A DNA stretch of 64,000 nt. Origin: Aporrectodea caliginosa. Its lineage: Eukaryota; Annelida; Clitellata; Crassiclitellata; Lumbricidae. Position numbers and translations under genes: made by a program. The notes under the pieces were generated by a model that saw only the letters and a program-made list of their open reading frames with translations, made no database searches and was not told the DNA's origin. Each line of letters begins with the position of its first letter. Within the stretch, counting starts at the first letter, position 1. The stretch lies in NCBI GenBank assembly GCA_020284085.1, contig JACEVL010000031.1, positions 53,501 to 117,500 on the forward strand. Direction: 5' to 3'. Below, piece by piece: positions 1 through 29,125 of this stretch.

Positions 1-1489
1 TTACAATATTTGACTGTACAAACAGGCTTAAAATTCCCGTATTTCAGTGTAATTTCAACAGGTGTATTATATTAAGAACAAACTTAACTTCAACATTTTT
101 TGATTTAAGTAGCTATTATCCACATTATGATTAATTTTGTATAATGTAGACCTGATAATATCGGAATATTAACTGTGTTTTTGTGGAACATATGTTACAA
201 AGCATTGTACTTTTAATGCTAACAAAAACTGTTGACCTGAATATATTGTTATAAATGCCGTTATGAAATCTGTTCTAAGAAACTAGAAGACCCAAAAGTA
301 GGACTTGGATGACGATCAAGGTTTTTTAATTACTATATTATCGATTGCCATTTGTTTTCATGTGTCAACTCAAAATTATTATCGCCATTTTCATGTTGTT
401 GAGCAATTGGTTATTGTTAAGTCATTTGTTAATTTATTATTGTATCATTTAAATAGCGATTGCTTTTTGTGGAATAAAAATTATTCTTTGACCAATAATA
501 TGAAATTCCTTGCTCATAGCAAGTAGCCAATCTAACAAGTAGGCTATTATCGGTATAAAGAATTGAGGTGTACGCTACTTTCGTTCCAAAGGTGAAGGTA
601 TGGTATACCCAAAAACCCATTTTAAAAGTATTGATTGGGCACCATTTTCCTTTGAAAATTATGACTTTGGTCCTTAGTACAAAATTTATATTTGATTTCA
701 GTGCATTGCACATAAAAATGACGAAAGCATTACCGAACGATTTGGCCTATGGTAACTTTTAGCCTAACTCTGTAAACACGAATGACAACCTGTCAATAGC
801 AGGGAGTAATAATATTTTGACAGGACAGTCGAAGAAACGAGAATAACGGGTACAGAATAACCTAGGAAAAACAAGCAAATCCCGTAGATTAAAGCTGATA
901 GAACTTGACAAATTCTTTAGCAAACTAGCAACACTAAAAATGAACCAATGCTGCATTTGAACATGTATAGCGTCATAAATTTATCGCCGCTTTTCTGCTG
1001 CAGTGATATTGTGATCGCTTGACTTGAGTCATTGTTGCTTTCTTCATCATCAATTAGTAAGCCTATTTTCTTAAACACCTTTTCATTGACATTTCCTTGA
1101 AGTTAAGTTAACCTATATAAATTTAATCTATGACGCCATTATACAAATGCCCATTCGGTGGACTTACATCATTATGCAAATCATAATCTATTGGAGGAGC
1201 CCGGATGAAGTCCGATAGATCAAAGATACCAGAACCAGGCAACAGTGTGTAGGCAAGAAACGAGTCTTAAGTCATTATAATAGGCTATATTGTACTGTGC
1301 AGCAAATCACGACGACATTATAAGGCCTACACCGGAGACTCGTTAAAACACACTAGTCGTTATAGCACGACGTCTACAAAGCGGTAGAGACATGATCCCA
1401 AATTTAAGTGCTACGACCATAAAATGTAAAATTGGTCTTAGTTCGTGTCTTAATCTCAGCAGCCTTTCAATTGCATGGCTTAAGTATGC
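1..1489. other. No recognised feature
   Basis: AT-rich sequence with only short open frames lacking known motifs. Nothing I can support as a gene or a named repeat. Confidence 0.6.
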
Positions 1490-2335
1490 AGTCAACCGAA
1501 GGAATTCAGAGTTAGACGCGGAGTGATACGCGGAGTGAGACAGGGATGCGTTTTGTCACCAAGTTTGTTTAACATCTTAGCGGAAAGAGTGATGAGAGAA
1601 GCGTTAGAAGGGTATGATGGAGGAGTGCAGATAGGAGGAAGAAGGCTGACAAACCTACAATACGCCGATGACATCGTACTACTAACAAGCTCGGAAGAAG
1701 AATTGCAAACGTTGATAGAGAGACTGGACAGGATAGGAAAGAAATATGGAATGCAGATTAATATAGGAAAGACGAAGGTTAGGACAACAACGGAAACCAT
1801 ATGTACATTCAGGATTAATCAGGAGGAACTGGAGCAGGTGGACAGATTTACGTATTTGGGTTCAACGATCAACGAAGACAGTGATTGCGGTGCAGAGATC
1901 CGAGTACGATTGGCAAAGGGGTATGCAGTGACTACATAGGCCTACCTTAAAAAGATATGGAAGAGCCATGACATAACAACAACAACAAAGATAAAGTTAT
2001 GGAGAGCACTGGTTTGGCCGGTGACTATATATGGTTGTGAAAGTTGGACACTCCACTCCTGCCTCCTCCAGCACCCATTCATTTTTCCGCATTTCCGACC
2101 AAGATATATACATGATCAGTCTCAGACACTTCATGCTTGGAGAAAAACATCATGCAGGGCACAATGCCGGGAAATCGGAAAAGAGGAAGACCGAGAACAA
2201 ACTGGTTAAGCAACATAAAGGAATGGACTGGATTGGCAATGGAGGAATTGATAAGACTGACGGAAGACAGGAGACACTGGAGAAATATTATTCATGATGC
2301 GGCCGACCCTCGAAACGAGGATGTCTGATAACAGA
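1490..2335 (+). mobile_element. LINE reverse transcriptase fragment (decayed)
   Basis: Translates in pieces to IRGVRQGCVLSPSLFNI, LQYADDIVLLTSSEEEL, RFTYLGSTI, WPVTIYGCESWTL and NRKRGRPRTNWLSNIKEW, in order, with a stop at 1937 and frame changes near 2060 and 2140. The YADD and LSP motifs mark the RT palm, and GRPRTxW is the usual C-terminal end of this kind of LINE. Both the endonuclease part and the 5' half are missing. Confidence 0.8.
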
Positions 2336-2339
2336 AGAG

Positions 2340-2760
2340 AACAACCTTTGTCTCTCATAAATCTTATGACAAACTAATTGAACTTATGAACCAAGAGCTT
2401 GTACATGTAAACAACTGGTTTATTGTGAATAAACTATCTCTAAATGTGTCTAAAACTAACTATATTTTATTCAGCTTGCATCGTAAATGTGTCCCTCTTG
2501 CTAAAGGAACAGTTACTATAAATAATTTACCCATACCCCAAGTAAGTACTACTAAATTCCTAGGTATATATGTTGACCAGTTTCTCACATGGAAGAACCA
2601 CATCGCTCACATATCAGCTAAAATTGCTAAAAACATAGGAATCCTATCCAGAGTTGCCTACCTCCTGCCTACTAGCATACGTCTCAACCTGTACTACTCC
2701 ATTGTCCATCCCTACCTAAACTACTGCAAAGGAGTATTTATATATTCAGTGCTTTGATAC
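2340..2760 (+). mobile_element. LINE reverse transcriptase thumb fragment
   Basis: Open frame with LNVSKTNYILF, TKFLGIYVDQFLTW and HPYLNYC, the thumb region of the same general LINE type as the intact element at 30049-33282. Directly abuts the previous LINE fragment, so two insertions or a nested one. Confidence 0.75.
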
Positions 2761-3853
2761 GTAGGCTACATTGATACAATGACAAGCGGTTTAAGATCTG
2801 CTTGTGGGGAGGGGAGGTGGAAGGCAGAAAAATCAGTTCTAGTATAATACCCCCCGTGCAATAACCCCGGCCAGTAACCCCCTAGGAAACTACATCCGGT
2901 CACTAATCCCCGTGGCCAATAAGCCCCCAGGAAAAACCGAGTCAAACGCCCTTCGTGGATTTGACTCGGAGATTATCTTCATTATTGATTGCCATTGAAG
3001 GCAATCAAGGATGATGTTCAGGATTTTCTTGGCAACAACGGAACAACAAACTACGCATAGGTGGCTAGCAACATGTTTCATGCATGCAAAATTGCGAAGT
3101 GCAACATGTTGCTGACGATTCACTTTTTGCATATGCATTTTGACTTCTTCCATGTTAATCTTGGTGCAATCAGTGACAAACATGGTGAAAAGTTTCCACA
3201 GGACATTGCAATTATGCAGAAGCAGTAGGCCTATCAGGGCATCCGGAACCCATCAACGGTGGCTCACCATATTTGGACACTGAAACAGAAAATCAGCAGC
3301 AAAGCACTCGGTCGAGCAAATGCAATAATTATATCAGCATCATTGTTGCGATTAATTAAACATAAAAGCTTCAATAGCAATAAATTTCACGTTTCTCCGA
3401 ATTCCTACGTGATAAAAGCAATAAAAGTTGGCTACATTTCTTGTTTTACCAAATTCCTACGTGATACTTGCATGCAGGCAGTCTGAAATTATAATTGTGC
3501 TTAGCCTGAAGCAGTCTATCGTGATTAAAAACAATATTTCCAGACGCAAACGTTTTTTAAATCAGTTGTCCAGAGTAATTAAACAAAAAGAAAACAGAAT
3601 GTGTTCGAATGTCGTCCTATCATTCATCAGTGGCATTACCTTCACTGGACAGTTGTCATGGTCGATTCTCGAAACCGTCTATATTTCGAGTTTCGGCGGG
3701 CGTAGATCAAATAGCACCGCTTTGTCAATATATGGCGAGGATAGACAGCTTGTCCCTCCACCCGAATTTTCATATGTAAATACGCCAACGATAATATAAG
3801 CTAAAGATCAAAGGCATCTATGAACGCAAACTATATGTCAGCTTTGTTATTTC
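2761..3853. other. Intergenic, with short CCCC-rich repeats
   Basis: 2840-2940 has several diverged units like ATAACCCCGGCCAGTAACCC. The rest, including a 97-codon minus-strand frame, has no recognisable motif. It lies downstream of the Kelch exon. Confidence 0.5.
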
Positions 3854-4761
3854 TTAGACTGTCAGCCGCATTACTGCACAAGCTTGCACAAGGGATGGTT
3901 TTGGTAATTTCCCATGAATCCTCCACTCAATCGGTTTATTATCAAAGATATTCTGAAGAGGAACATAACGTACGTCGTCTCTGCATTTCCATGTCTTATA
4001 CACATCTTTATTCGTGTTGCTGTCTCCTCCTCCGATGACAAAAACTCTATCATTTTCAAGAACCAAACCAAAGTGTCTGACTCCGGCCTTGAACTGTTCT
4101 CTTTCTTGCCAAGTCCCCGCTTCAAAGTTAAATATAAAACAAGTATTCTGTCCAATTAAAATGACAGATGTCTCCCAAAGTGAAGCTCGCATACAAAAAT
4201 TAGGGCGTGGCATTGGTTTTGAAAGGAGAGTGCATGTACTAAGCTTAGTGTTGTACATTTGAACATGACTTACGTCTTTATAATGTTGGTCTTTTCCACC
4301 AAAAATATAGAGTGAGCTCCTAAATGGAACACAATTGCCAGAGCTCATGACAGGGTGAACCAATCTTCCCACTCTCCTGCATTCATTGGTGATTGCGTTA
4401 AAGGCTTCCACGCTGTCTAGAGCACTTTTAGTAGATTCCCCAAATCCTCCACAGATGTACAATACTTCATCGATAAATGCTGCGCTGTGTCTACGTCGGC
4501 CTTGAACTAAAGTTGCGCATCTCATCCAACCAGAAATCTGTTTGTATTTCCAGATAGCAACTGCATTGCTTCCTATTCCTGTAACGTACATCGTGTTACA
4601 GTAAACGGCGGCTATTTCGACCGTCATTGTCGTCGGCATTTGTTCTTGTGGTGAGATTTCATTTGATCGATGTAGATTTATTTTGACGACGTCTTTCGTT
4701 ATAGTCGCACCATCATTTGATCCCACGACAATTGCATAATTCTCAAACTGTGAAGTGGTTT
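3854..4761 (-). CDS. Kelch-repeat exon
   Basis: Codes about 300 residues with Kelch blades marked by the GG doublets in YICGGFGES, YIFGGKDQ and FVIGGGDS, each followed by a spaced aromatic pair. Ends at TAA 3856-3854. There is no ATG at the start of the open frame; an acceptor CAAAACAG lies at 4762, so this is an internal or terminal exon of a longer gene. A TGA in the same frame lies further upstream, near 4820, beyond the acceptor. The preferred partner is the TRIM exon at 8744-9866. Confidence 0.8.
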
Positions 4762-7700
4762 CTGTTTTGACAATGAAAAATCCAATGATAGCAGTTACTT
4801 GAATGAATTTATTAATTCACTCATTCTGTAAAAACAAGCATCCCGGAATTGTGACCTAACAAGAAATGATTTAAAGATTTGACTTGGCATAGCTCTAATG
4901 AAAAAAATGGCTTCGCTAAAGCTACTTGGTGTGACCAGTGCGACAACTCTCCATTTTCTGAAATCCCAAGCTCTTGCCAGAAAAATCCCAAGATTGGCCA
5001 AAAGTGTAAAAAAATCCCAAGTTACCGAAAAGAAAAAAGTTGTGATGAAATATGAAATGCTTTTTAACTTTTAACAATCACAATTATTGACAAAAATGCC
5101 TAGTTAAGAACTTGCAAAGAAAAAACTGGAGCATAACATTGAATTAACAATGTTTACAAGTTACAATAATAATAAACGTTTTTCACTAAGCGAGTTTTTC
5201 TTATCTGATTCGCTGCAACTGTTGCAAAATACGGTAAAAACTAGTCCGCAGACCGGAGAAAAAATCCCAAGATTGCTAGGCAAATTCCCCAGATCCCAAG
5301 TAGGACCCCCAAAATCCCAAGATCTTGGGAAAAATCCCAAGCAGTGGTCGCACTGGGTGTGAGGCATATACATTGTCGGGATTTACGTTACATTATGTCG
5401 CTTATTTGTGTAGCTTTGCATCCTCGACTTATGACGGTTGATGAAGCCACGCGTACGGCAGAAGCCACTTCGATAGCAAAGTCCAAACCACGGCGTTACA
5501 GAGTTGTATTCAAACAAAGAAGCTTGCTGACACCGCGTGGCCAAAATATAATAGCTTAAAGTTAGAACGCCATATGACGGGTAAAACCGCTTGACAAATT
5601 CACGGTATAGACAGGAACATTGTCCAGTGCAATAAAGGAGGGTCGAGCATAAAGGTTTTGAAGGGAAGAAGAGATGAGACTGATGGATTTTTAATAAGGT
5701 CTTGGGGTAATGAGAAGCACTCAAAAATGTGTCAAAAAAGATACAGGGAAACCATTGACCCGTACAGAATTACCAGTCCGGTAACATCGCTTGGCTTTGT
5801 GCACATGTGAAACCAATTGCTATAGTAACAATAACCATAATCTTAATCGTAATCGAGTATTCATATATATATTTATATATATCGCCACTCAAATCAGAGG
5901 CGCTCCCAACCCGGGCCAGTGTCTTCACTGGTAAAGAGAGATGTTTTCAGGCGCTTACGGAATTGGTCAAAAGAAACAGAGAAAAGGTCAGTCCTGAGGG
6001 ACTGAGGTAACCGGTTTCAACTATTGGGACCAATAATAGCGAAACTCCTAGACTGGGCCGTAGAAGTACGCACCCGCCGGACAACCAAGTAACCACGGGC
6101 CGAGGACTGAAGAGAGCAACGACTGTGCAGATACTGGGGTACAATAAGCCCTGAGATAGTGAGGAGCAGACCCAGCAAGACAGCTTCGCATGAGGGAACA
6201 GACCTTGAATTGAATGCGCTGGCGGATGGAGAGCCAGTGAAGGGAATCACGGATAAAATAGGAGATATGGTCAAACTTTGCAATGCCCCTATGAGGCGGG
6301 CGGCAGCGTTTAGGATGGCTTGAAGTTTAGATGTATTTGTAGAGGAGAGACCAATGTACACCGCATTCCCATAATCAATCCTCGAAGAGATCAATGCATG
6401 GACAAAGACGTGATAGCGTGCAGTGGGAGTGATTGGCGGATGGCACGGAGTTGGCGTAGGTAGTAGAAGCAGGAACGAGAGACACTATTGACGTGATCAG
6501 ACAGATCTAATTTTAGAGGACAGGGAGAGGACAGGATTGACAATGAATCCAAGATCACGGAGAGAGGAAGAGAAGTGCATAATTATTTGGAAACTGAAGA
6601 CGAAGGTATACTCAGCATTAATCTTGATAAGCTGGGCATTGCTACCGAGCCAGATGTACTGAGTCTAGTCTTGATTAAGACGGAGGCGATTTGAGGACAA
6701 CCATCGGTCAAGAGCAGATGAAGCCTCTCGAATACTCTCAACCATAATAGCAGCTGTGTCTGCAGGTCCATGAAGGTAAAACCTGCGTGTCTTCAGCATA
6801 TTGGTGGAATAGGACACCCAGTGGATCAAGGACCCCTGCCAGATCCGAGGTATACAAGACAAACAGAAGGAGAGCAAGAACCGAGCCCTGAGGTAAGCCG
6901 TAATAGAGGGGGACCTAAGCAGAGCGGGTGGGACCAAAAACTACCGGCTATCAGTAAGGAATGAGCGGAACCAGAGAACAGTGTGATTCTCCTTACAGAT
7001 TTTATTTTAGTTCTACTTACAGTTACAGATAATGGTTTCTTAAAGTTACAGTGATAGTTATGGTTAGTAATATTTTATAGTTATAATTATAGTTATAGTT
7101 AATGGATTTTTAAAGTTAATTTTAGTTACTACTTAGTTACAACAATTAAGGCTATAAGCAAAATTGTGAGTATTAACAGTTAAAGCTCTGAGAAAATTGT
7201 GAAACAGCGTGTTACTTCAACACGCTGTTTCAGAATTTTCTCAGAGCTTTGAATGCCTTTGAACCATGACTACACGACTTTCCAAAGTAACTGACAAGTT
7301 GCATAATTAAAACATCGATAACTAAGTCATTGGAACTTTCTGACTAATGATGATACCTATGTCAATGTAGAAGAGAATTTTATATTTTACTGTTTTAACA
7401 AATACACAGAGAGCAGGAGAGCCACAAGACTTCCCCTTATTAACACCGACTGACCAACACCGTTAATGCTTCACGAACTTTGTAACACCGCCGATGAACT
7501 TTTCTTTGAGACCGATTCGTACTTGAAACGACTCCACTCACCATTCCCACTCTTGCAGCCGCTCAAAATCTTAAGAGTCATTTTGACTACAGAATCACAA
7601 CGACTACTAATTTTGCGATATTGCGATAGTGAACTTTGGTCGCAATCGCAATGAAATAGAAGCGTTTAAAAAAGAGCTAATAATAAATCCGCACTACTTC

Positions 7701-9866
7701 TGGGTTAATTCACACATGAAAAATCCGGGGCGAACATAGGATATTATTTATAGCGCATATTTTTATCATTTATGTCGAATCGTCCATATTGCACTTCCTA
7801 TTTCTATTTTTTGCATTAACGAAAATAAAGATGAATTTTCGTTATTGTTATTTTTGTTATAGTAATAGTTATAGTTAATGATATTTTTAGTTATCGTTAT
7901 AGTTATCGATAAGGATATCATTTTATTTTCGTTAACGAACATTTTCGTTATCGTTATCGTTAACAAGAATCACACTGCCAGAGAAGAGCAGAATGAGTAA
8001 TCACAAATGAGTTAGAGCGCCGGTCAAGAAGGATGGTGTGATCAACAGTGTCGAAAGCGGCACTAATGTCATAGAGGGAAAGTACAGTGACATGGCCACG
8101 ATCAATGGCATGAAATACATAAGCCAGAAGACTCGCCATAAGAGATTCCGTGGAGTGAAATTTCCTAAATCCAGATTGAAGAGGAGGCATTAGAGAGTGT
8201 AGGTCAAGGTAGTGGACAAGTTGCACAGACACACATTTGAAGGGGAGCCAGGGTCAAGACCTTGTCGCTTGATGGAAGGGAAAACCACAGCCCTTAAATA
8301 CAAAGAAGGTACGTAGCTCTGGGCCAGCGAAGAATTACATAATATTACCAAACACGGAACAAGTTCATCTATAAATCCCTTAACTAAGAATGGAAGAAGT
8401 AAGTCAAGTTCGCATGATTTCGAAGAAGAGGCCATAATGAGTTGACGGATGGCATCAGCTTATATAATATACATTAATACCTTAATTTATAAGCCTATAG
8501 GGCATCAAATGATAATCGCTCATAAGCAAAACTGCATTTTATAAAACTCCAGTTCACTAAATCCAGAACCAGCTGAGATCTGAGACTCTAAGACTGGAAC
8601 ACAGGCCATGAAGTATAAGTAAGTATATCCTTTATTATACCATAAGTACACCGTAGAAATCGAGACTCCAGAACAGATGTAAACTTCACTGTCGCTCGGC
8701 AAAAAAGGACTACATATGAATTCATATTTTCTAAATATGTTACCTTTTATTTGTCCCACAACTTTGTTGTTGAACTTCTGTAAAACCTCTTTCAAATCTG
8801 TTATTTCGAAAGAAACTTCGACTGATTGATGTGGACGACCAATGAATGCCTCGTGATCTTTTTCTAATTCATCTGCTCTAATAACTAATTCGTCAACAGA
8901 TCTGCAGATGTCACTGGCCGATCCTTTTGATGTCAGTTCAGAACAGTATGCTTCAAAACTTGTCAATATTGTGCAATATCTGTCAATTTCTTCCATTCCA
9001 GTTTCCATTTCCTTTAGATGCTTTGTTTTTATTACAGATAACTCATCCAAGAGCGATTTTGTCTGCTGGTCTATCATATCTTTGAGTTCCTGATATCTTT
9101 TATGAATTGCATTTTCCTTGGCGACTATTTCCTTAAGAAAATCTGTCTTTCTAATCTCCGCATTCTTTCTTAAGGAAAACATTTCATTTGCATAGATCGA
9201 TACCTTTGATGAGTTCCTTTGAATTGTTTGGCGGAATTCTTCGTCGACTGTAGTCACATCTTTGCATTTGTGTGATGCATGACTTTCAACAAAGCACGAA
9301 ACGCAAACGATTTTCTTGCATTCGGCGCAGTAGTAGTCTAATGGTTTCTGAGTGTGTTTGATACAGTATTTCACGGATAAAACTGGCTTCATTCCTGACA
9401 TAGTATCGCTTCCAATTATCAGGACTTGGTGATTTCTACTCAGTTTATGAAATTGATGAACCTTGCCGCAGCTTTCGCAGTAATTATCTTGACACTCTAA
9501 GCATCTCATCGTGGCTGATGGTATTTGTCTTCTTTTGCCCTGATTGCTTGCAGTACAGATATCGCAAATGATTGCAGAACTTCCAATTTGCAGCGTTGAC
9601 TTGTATTGCAAGAGATTTTCCATGAAGAAGTTTTTCTGCAAACCATTTATTCCATCTGCTGGAATGAGGAACTCCTTTCTACACAAAGGACAAGGCATCT
9701 TGTCTCCTCGCTTCTTCTGCGCCGTTTCTCCAGTGCGTTTCAGGCATTGAAAACAGAATGTGTGAATGCATGGCAAGATTCTTGGATTATTGAATGCACT
9801 CAGGCATATTGGACATTCTGTTATTTCTTTAAGTTGTTTTGCAGCTTTCTGTCCTGTTTTCGCCAT
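3854..9866 (-). CDS. Putative TRIM-Kelch protein (RING, B-boxes, coiled coil, Kelch repeats; 676 aa)
   Basis: Inferred two-exon gene on the minus strand: 9866-8744, then 4761-3854. Exon 1 ends AAAAG|GTAACA in phase 1. Exon 2 begins after a CAAAACAG acceptor at phase 2, and the junction codon reads Glu, so the frames join exactly. Exon 1 gives a RING finger, two B-box-like zinc motifs and a long coiled coil, the RBCC layout of E3 ubiquitin ligases. Exon 2 gives five or six Kelch blades, a substrate-binding propeller. The intron of about 4 kb holds a MITE and a decayed LINE. No BTB/BACK exon, which a usual KLHL gene would need, is seen upstream of the Kelch exon. Alternatives are two separate genes, with the first exon read through to TAA at 8520-8522 (448 aa), or an exon outside the window. 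The gene is head to head with CYP gene A. Confidence 0.58.
4936..5355. mobile_element. hAT-like MITE with AAATCCCAAG repeats
   Basis: Ends are inverted: CAGTGCGACAACT at 4936 and the complement of CAGTGCGACCACT ending at 5355. Flanks GGTGTGAC (4928-4935) and GGTGTGAG (5356-5363) match 7 of 8, fitting an hAT-type duplication. Inside, AAATCCCAAG recurs at least six times near both ends. No ORF. Lies in the inferred TRIM-Kelch intron. Confidence 0.65.
5880..8435 (-). mobile_element. Decayed CR1/L2-like LINE, interrupted
   Basis: Read on the minus strand from 8435 down: KSCELDLLLPFLVKGFIDEL, then QSGFRKFHSTESL and SAAFDTVDH (8232-7970), FYLHGPADTAA and LDRWLSSNRLRLNQD (near 6680-6780), SRIDYGNAVYIGLSSTNTSKLQAILNAAARLI (6390-6290), and RTSTAQSRSFAIIGPNS (6070-6020). 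The 3' end at 5880-5925 has the AGAGGCGCTCCCA block shared with other LINE ends here. Stops and frameshifts throughout. A run of 7005-7965 without RT similarity interrupts it. Confidence 0.8.
7005..7965. repeat. Inserted inverted-repeat element with GTTA-rich ends
   Basis: Separates two parts of the same minus-strand LINE. Both ends are rich in GTTATAGTTA-type repeats. Near 7182-7250 lies a long hairpin (arms about 32 nt, loop ACTTC). No coding capacity recognised. Boundaries are approximate. Confidence 0.5.
8744..9866 (-). CDS. TRIM RBCC exon (RING, B-boxes, coiled coil)
   Basis: ATG at 9866. RING C3HC4 with C18-x2-C21, C33-x-H35, C38-x2-C41 and C59-x2-C62. Then a B-box 1 type motif (CDIC ... 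CLEC ... CESC ... H), a B-box 2 (CIKH ... CAEC ... CVSC ... HASH), and from about residue 205 to 340 a charged heptad-rich coiled coil. This is the tripartite motif of TRIM-type E3 ubiquitin ligases, which act in the cytoplasm or nucleus with an E2 enzyme. The open frame runs on past the putative donor at 8743 to a stop at 8520, but that tail has no recognisable domain. Confidence 0.9.
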
Positions 9867-10117
9867 TTCACTTAACGAGAAACCTATGTAACAAAATCAC
9901 CAAAATTAATGCTGCGATAAAATTGAATGACCTTTTCAAGAAATAATGTCAGGTTATTAGGCCCGCTACTGTGATTCTCAGTAACTTATAGGCCTACGGT
10001 GAAATAGCTTCACATCAACTTGTTTGCGTCAATTTGGCCAAATTCAAAAACTGGAGAAGCTAGAAGTTGTTTTGAGCTTTACTTGTCAATTTCGAAAAGT
10101 TGCCATTCTTTAAAGCA

Positions 10118-10165
10118 ATAGGGGCCGTTCACATATTATATAACGCTCAAGGGGTAGGTGGGTGG
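10118..10165. repeat. Possible MITE end upstream of CYP gene A
   Basis: GGGGCCGTTCACATATTATA followed by TAACGCTCAAGGGG resembles a DNA-transposon end seen widely in animals, recalled from memory. No second end found. It lies in the shared upstream region of CYP A and the TRIM gene. Confidence 0.3.
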
Positions 10166-10494
10166 GTTCCTGTTTTGTGTAATTGAATTTGGCATGAAGC
10201 ACCAGATTAAATTTATTATTGTATTATTTTGTATTAGGCTTAATGCTTAGCCAATAAAGGGAATTAAATTCCGCTCTTCCAGAATGTAAAAATAGTAAAT
10301 TTCCAAATAAAATGTTTTAGAGAAAAAAGAAAATACAAACCATAAAAATAATAATAGCCTACAGTTATAAAAATTATAGGGCCTAGGCCTACATGATAGA
10401 TATCAAGACGATAAAACGTAAATATAAAATCAAATATAACGTGGACAAACTTAAACAATATTCTTTTAAAGTTTCCGTAATGCCTTATCGTTTG

Positions 10495-10513
10495 ATTTCT
10501 AGGAAGAGATAAA
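10495..10513 (+). promoter_or_regulatory. Putative 5' UTR intron acceptor before CYP A start
   Basis: TTTGATTTCTAG lies about 14 bases before the ATG. Genes B (CATTTGATTCCTAG) and C (TTTGGTTCATAG) keep an AG at about the same distance. This suggests an upstream non-coding exon, which I could not locate. Confidence 0.4.
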
Positions 10514-27323
<16,810 letters not shown>

Positions 27324-28734
27324 ATCTTTGACGATATTGTAGAGGATGATATTACGTTAATTGTCAACTCAAAAGGCCACATACTAAATAACTGTAAAAT
27401 GAGTGATAATTCGGTCCTCTACAATTCTTTTTCAGGGCCTATCTAATCTAAGCATTATCTGCCAACCGAAAATTCTTGTCATTGTTATCTGACATTAACT
27501 TAGAATTACGTGCTTACTAATAATTTTTATATCTTCATTGTATTTAGCTGGGTTAGAGTAAGGAGCTGTTTTATACATACAAGCACTTACGGATATATAT
27601 TCACAAAAGTCATACATCAATATGCATGGGTGCTTTTTATACTCATATACTGTGAACGTTATTTTCCGTTGTTTTGTAAGCAAGTCCAAATCTAGCGTTG
27701 ATATCAGAAATAAAAATGTCTATAGTATGAAGTCACATCAATGAGTCATCAAGTTTTTGATTTTTTATGATTAGGTGGCTGTAATCCCGCGCAAAGCAGG
27801 ATCTCATGTGACCTAACGTAGACGAGAGTAACGTTTTTTTTACTTGCAACACTGTATTATAGGCCTAATCGACTCCATGAACAGTGCATACAATGTACTA
27901 GTATGCAAACAGTCATTAACAGTTTTCATTTCGTTAATCCCATTAGTAGGTAACAGAAATTGTAGAGGTCATAGTCTAACAGGTTAAGTAGTAAAATCGA
28001 TTCGTGGGGAGAAGAAGCCCATGGGGCTATTGTTGACTCTTATTCGATGGCGCTAAGCTAACCTGACAATGTTGCTTTGAAGCATGCCCTCGCGCATTGG
28101 ACATTTTAATCTCTAGCAATCTGTTGTAAAAGCTTTGACTATTTTTATCCATCTAGTTTAACTTACGGAAATCTTGAATATATGTATGTATGTATGTTTG
28201 AGCCACAGGCTAAAAAGTCAAATCTTGCGACGACTCATTCGATCACTTACAATCATTCAATCGTCCTGAAACTTGGCAGATAGACTCGCCCTCGCAGACA
28301 CTTCATTCTATAAAAATTTCAGCTCCCCCAAAAAAGGCTAGCTTATAGAATCGGGGAATAAACTTTTCGAATCGGGGACTCAACTTTTCCGATACGCAGC
28401 GTTGCCATTGGCCGCAACAAAAACGGGCGCGCTGCCTCATTAAACGCACGCTATGACGTAAAATGAACGCGGACTATTTTCAGAGTACACGTTATAGGAT
28501 ACTAGATGGATATAGTAAAAACTTTGTTTTTACGGGCTGTATTTTATTTAAAATGTGATTCTACGCAAATTGCGCAGAACTTGATATTTATGCCACGTAG
28601 AAAAGCGTATAATAACTGACAATTTTTGTTCTTTTACAGTTCTTATGTGTTTTTTTACCATCGACTAAGCATTGTTTGCTTATTCCACAAATACATACAT
28701 AAGGCATACAATCCCTACATGCTTGCACACATAA
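27324..28734. other. Downstream region of CYP gene A
   Basis: 27324-27620 resembles the sequence after genes B and C (for example GGGTTAG...GGAGCTGTTTT). 28170-28640 looks like unique or old repeat sequence with no motif I recognise. Confidence 0.5.
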
Positions 28735-29060
28735 CCATAACCATAACCATAATTTTTATTGTTTACACCATTGTAAAACAGTAAATAGCTGCATACAAAC
28801 AGCAAACATCATAGGGTACAAGGAATAGGAGAAGCCAAAAGGGGTAGAAGCCCCGCTACTTCGGGCGACCTGAACATCACCATAGGCCTAGGTGACAGTT
28901 GCTGAAGCAATGCATCATTGATTATATATACAGCAGACTGAAGGGGAAACCAGAAAAAGAGAAAGAAAAAGGTTCCGATCGGAACAGGACAACATAAAGA
29001 AGGTAACAAAAACAACATGAATTGTCTTAGTACAAAGTGATAGAGCTAGAATAATAAAGG
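28735..29060 (-). mobile_element. LINE 3' end, minus strand, with (GGTTAT)n tail
   Basis: Begins with CATAACCATAACCATAACCA (28730-28750), which on the minus strand is a terminal GGTTAT tail. It carries a GAAGCCCCGCTACTT block resembling 42840-42895. No coding part left. Confidence 0.5.
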
Positions 29061-29125
29061 ATTACATTACATCAGTAGTAATCAAAATTTTAACATATTA
29101 ATGTCTTCCAGTTCAACCTCAATCG

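Larger units (their letters stand above)
9867..10513. promoter_or_regulatory. Head-to-head upstream region of TRIM gene and CYP A
   Basis: 647 bp between two divergent start codons. 10200-10513 is similar to 37430-37695 upstream of CYP B (shared TAGCCAATAAA, AGTAAATTT and AACAATATT blocks), so part of the promoter or 5' UTR intron was duplicated with the gene. No defined promoter element identified. Confidence 0.45.

Noticed and set aside
2890..3183. 97-codon minus-strand frame
   Set aside because: No motif, no splice context, and no similarity to other parts of the window.
3854..4726. Kelch frame as a complete stand-alone gene
   Set aside because: No ATG at the proper start, and the open frame begins at a splice acceptor; better read as an exon of a longer gene.
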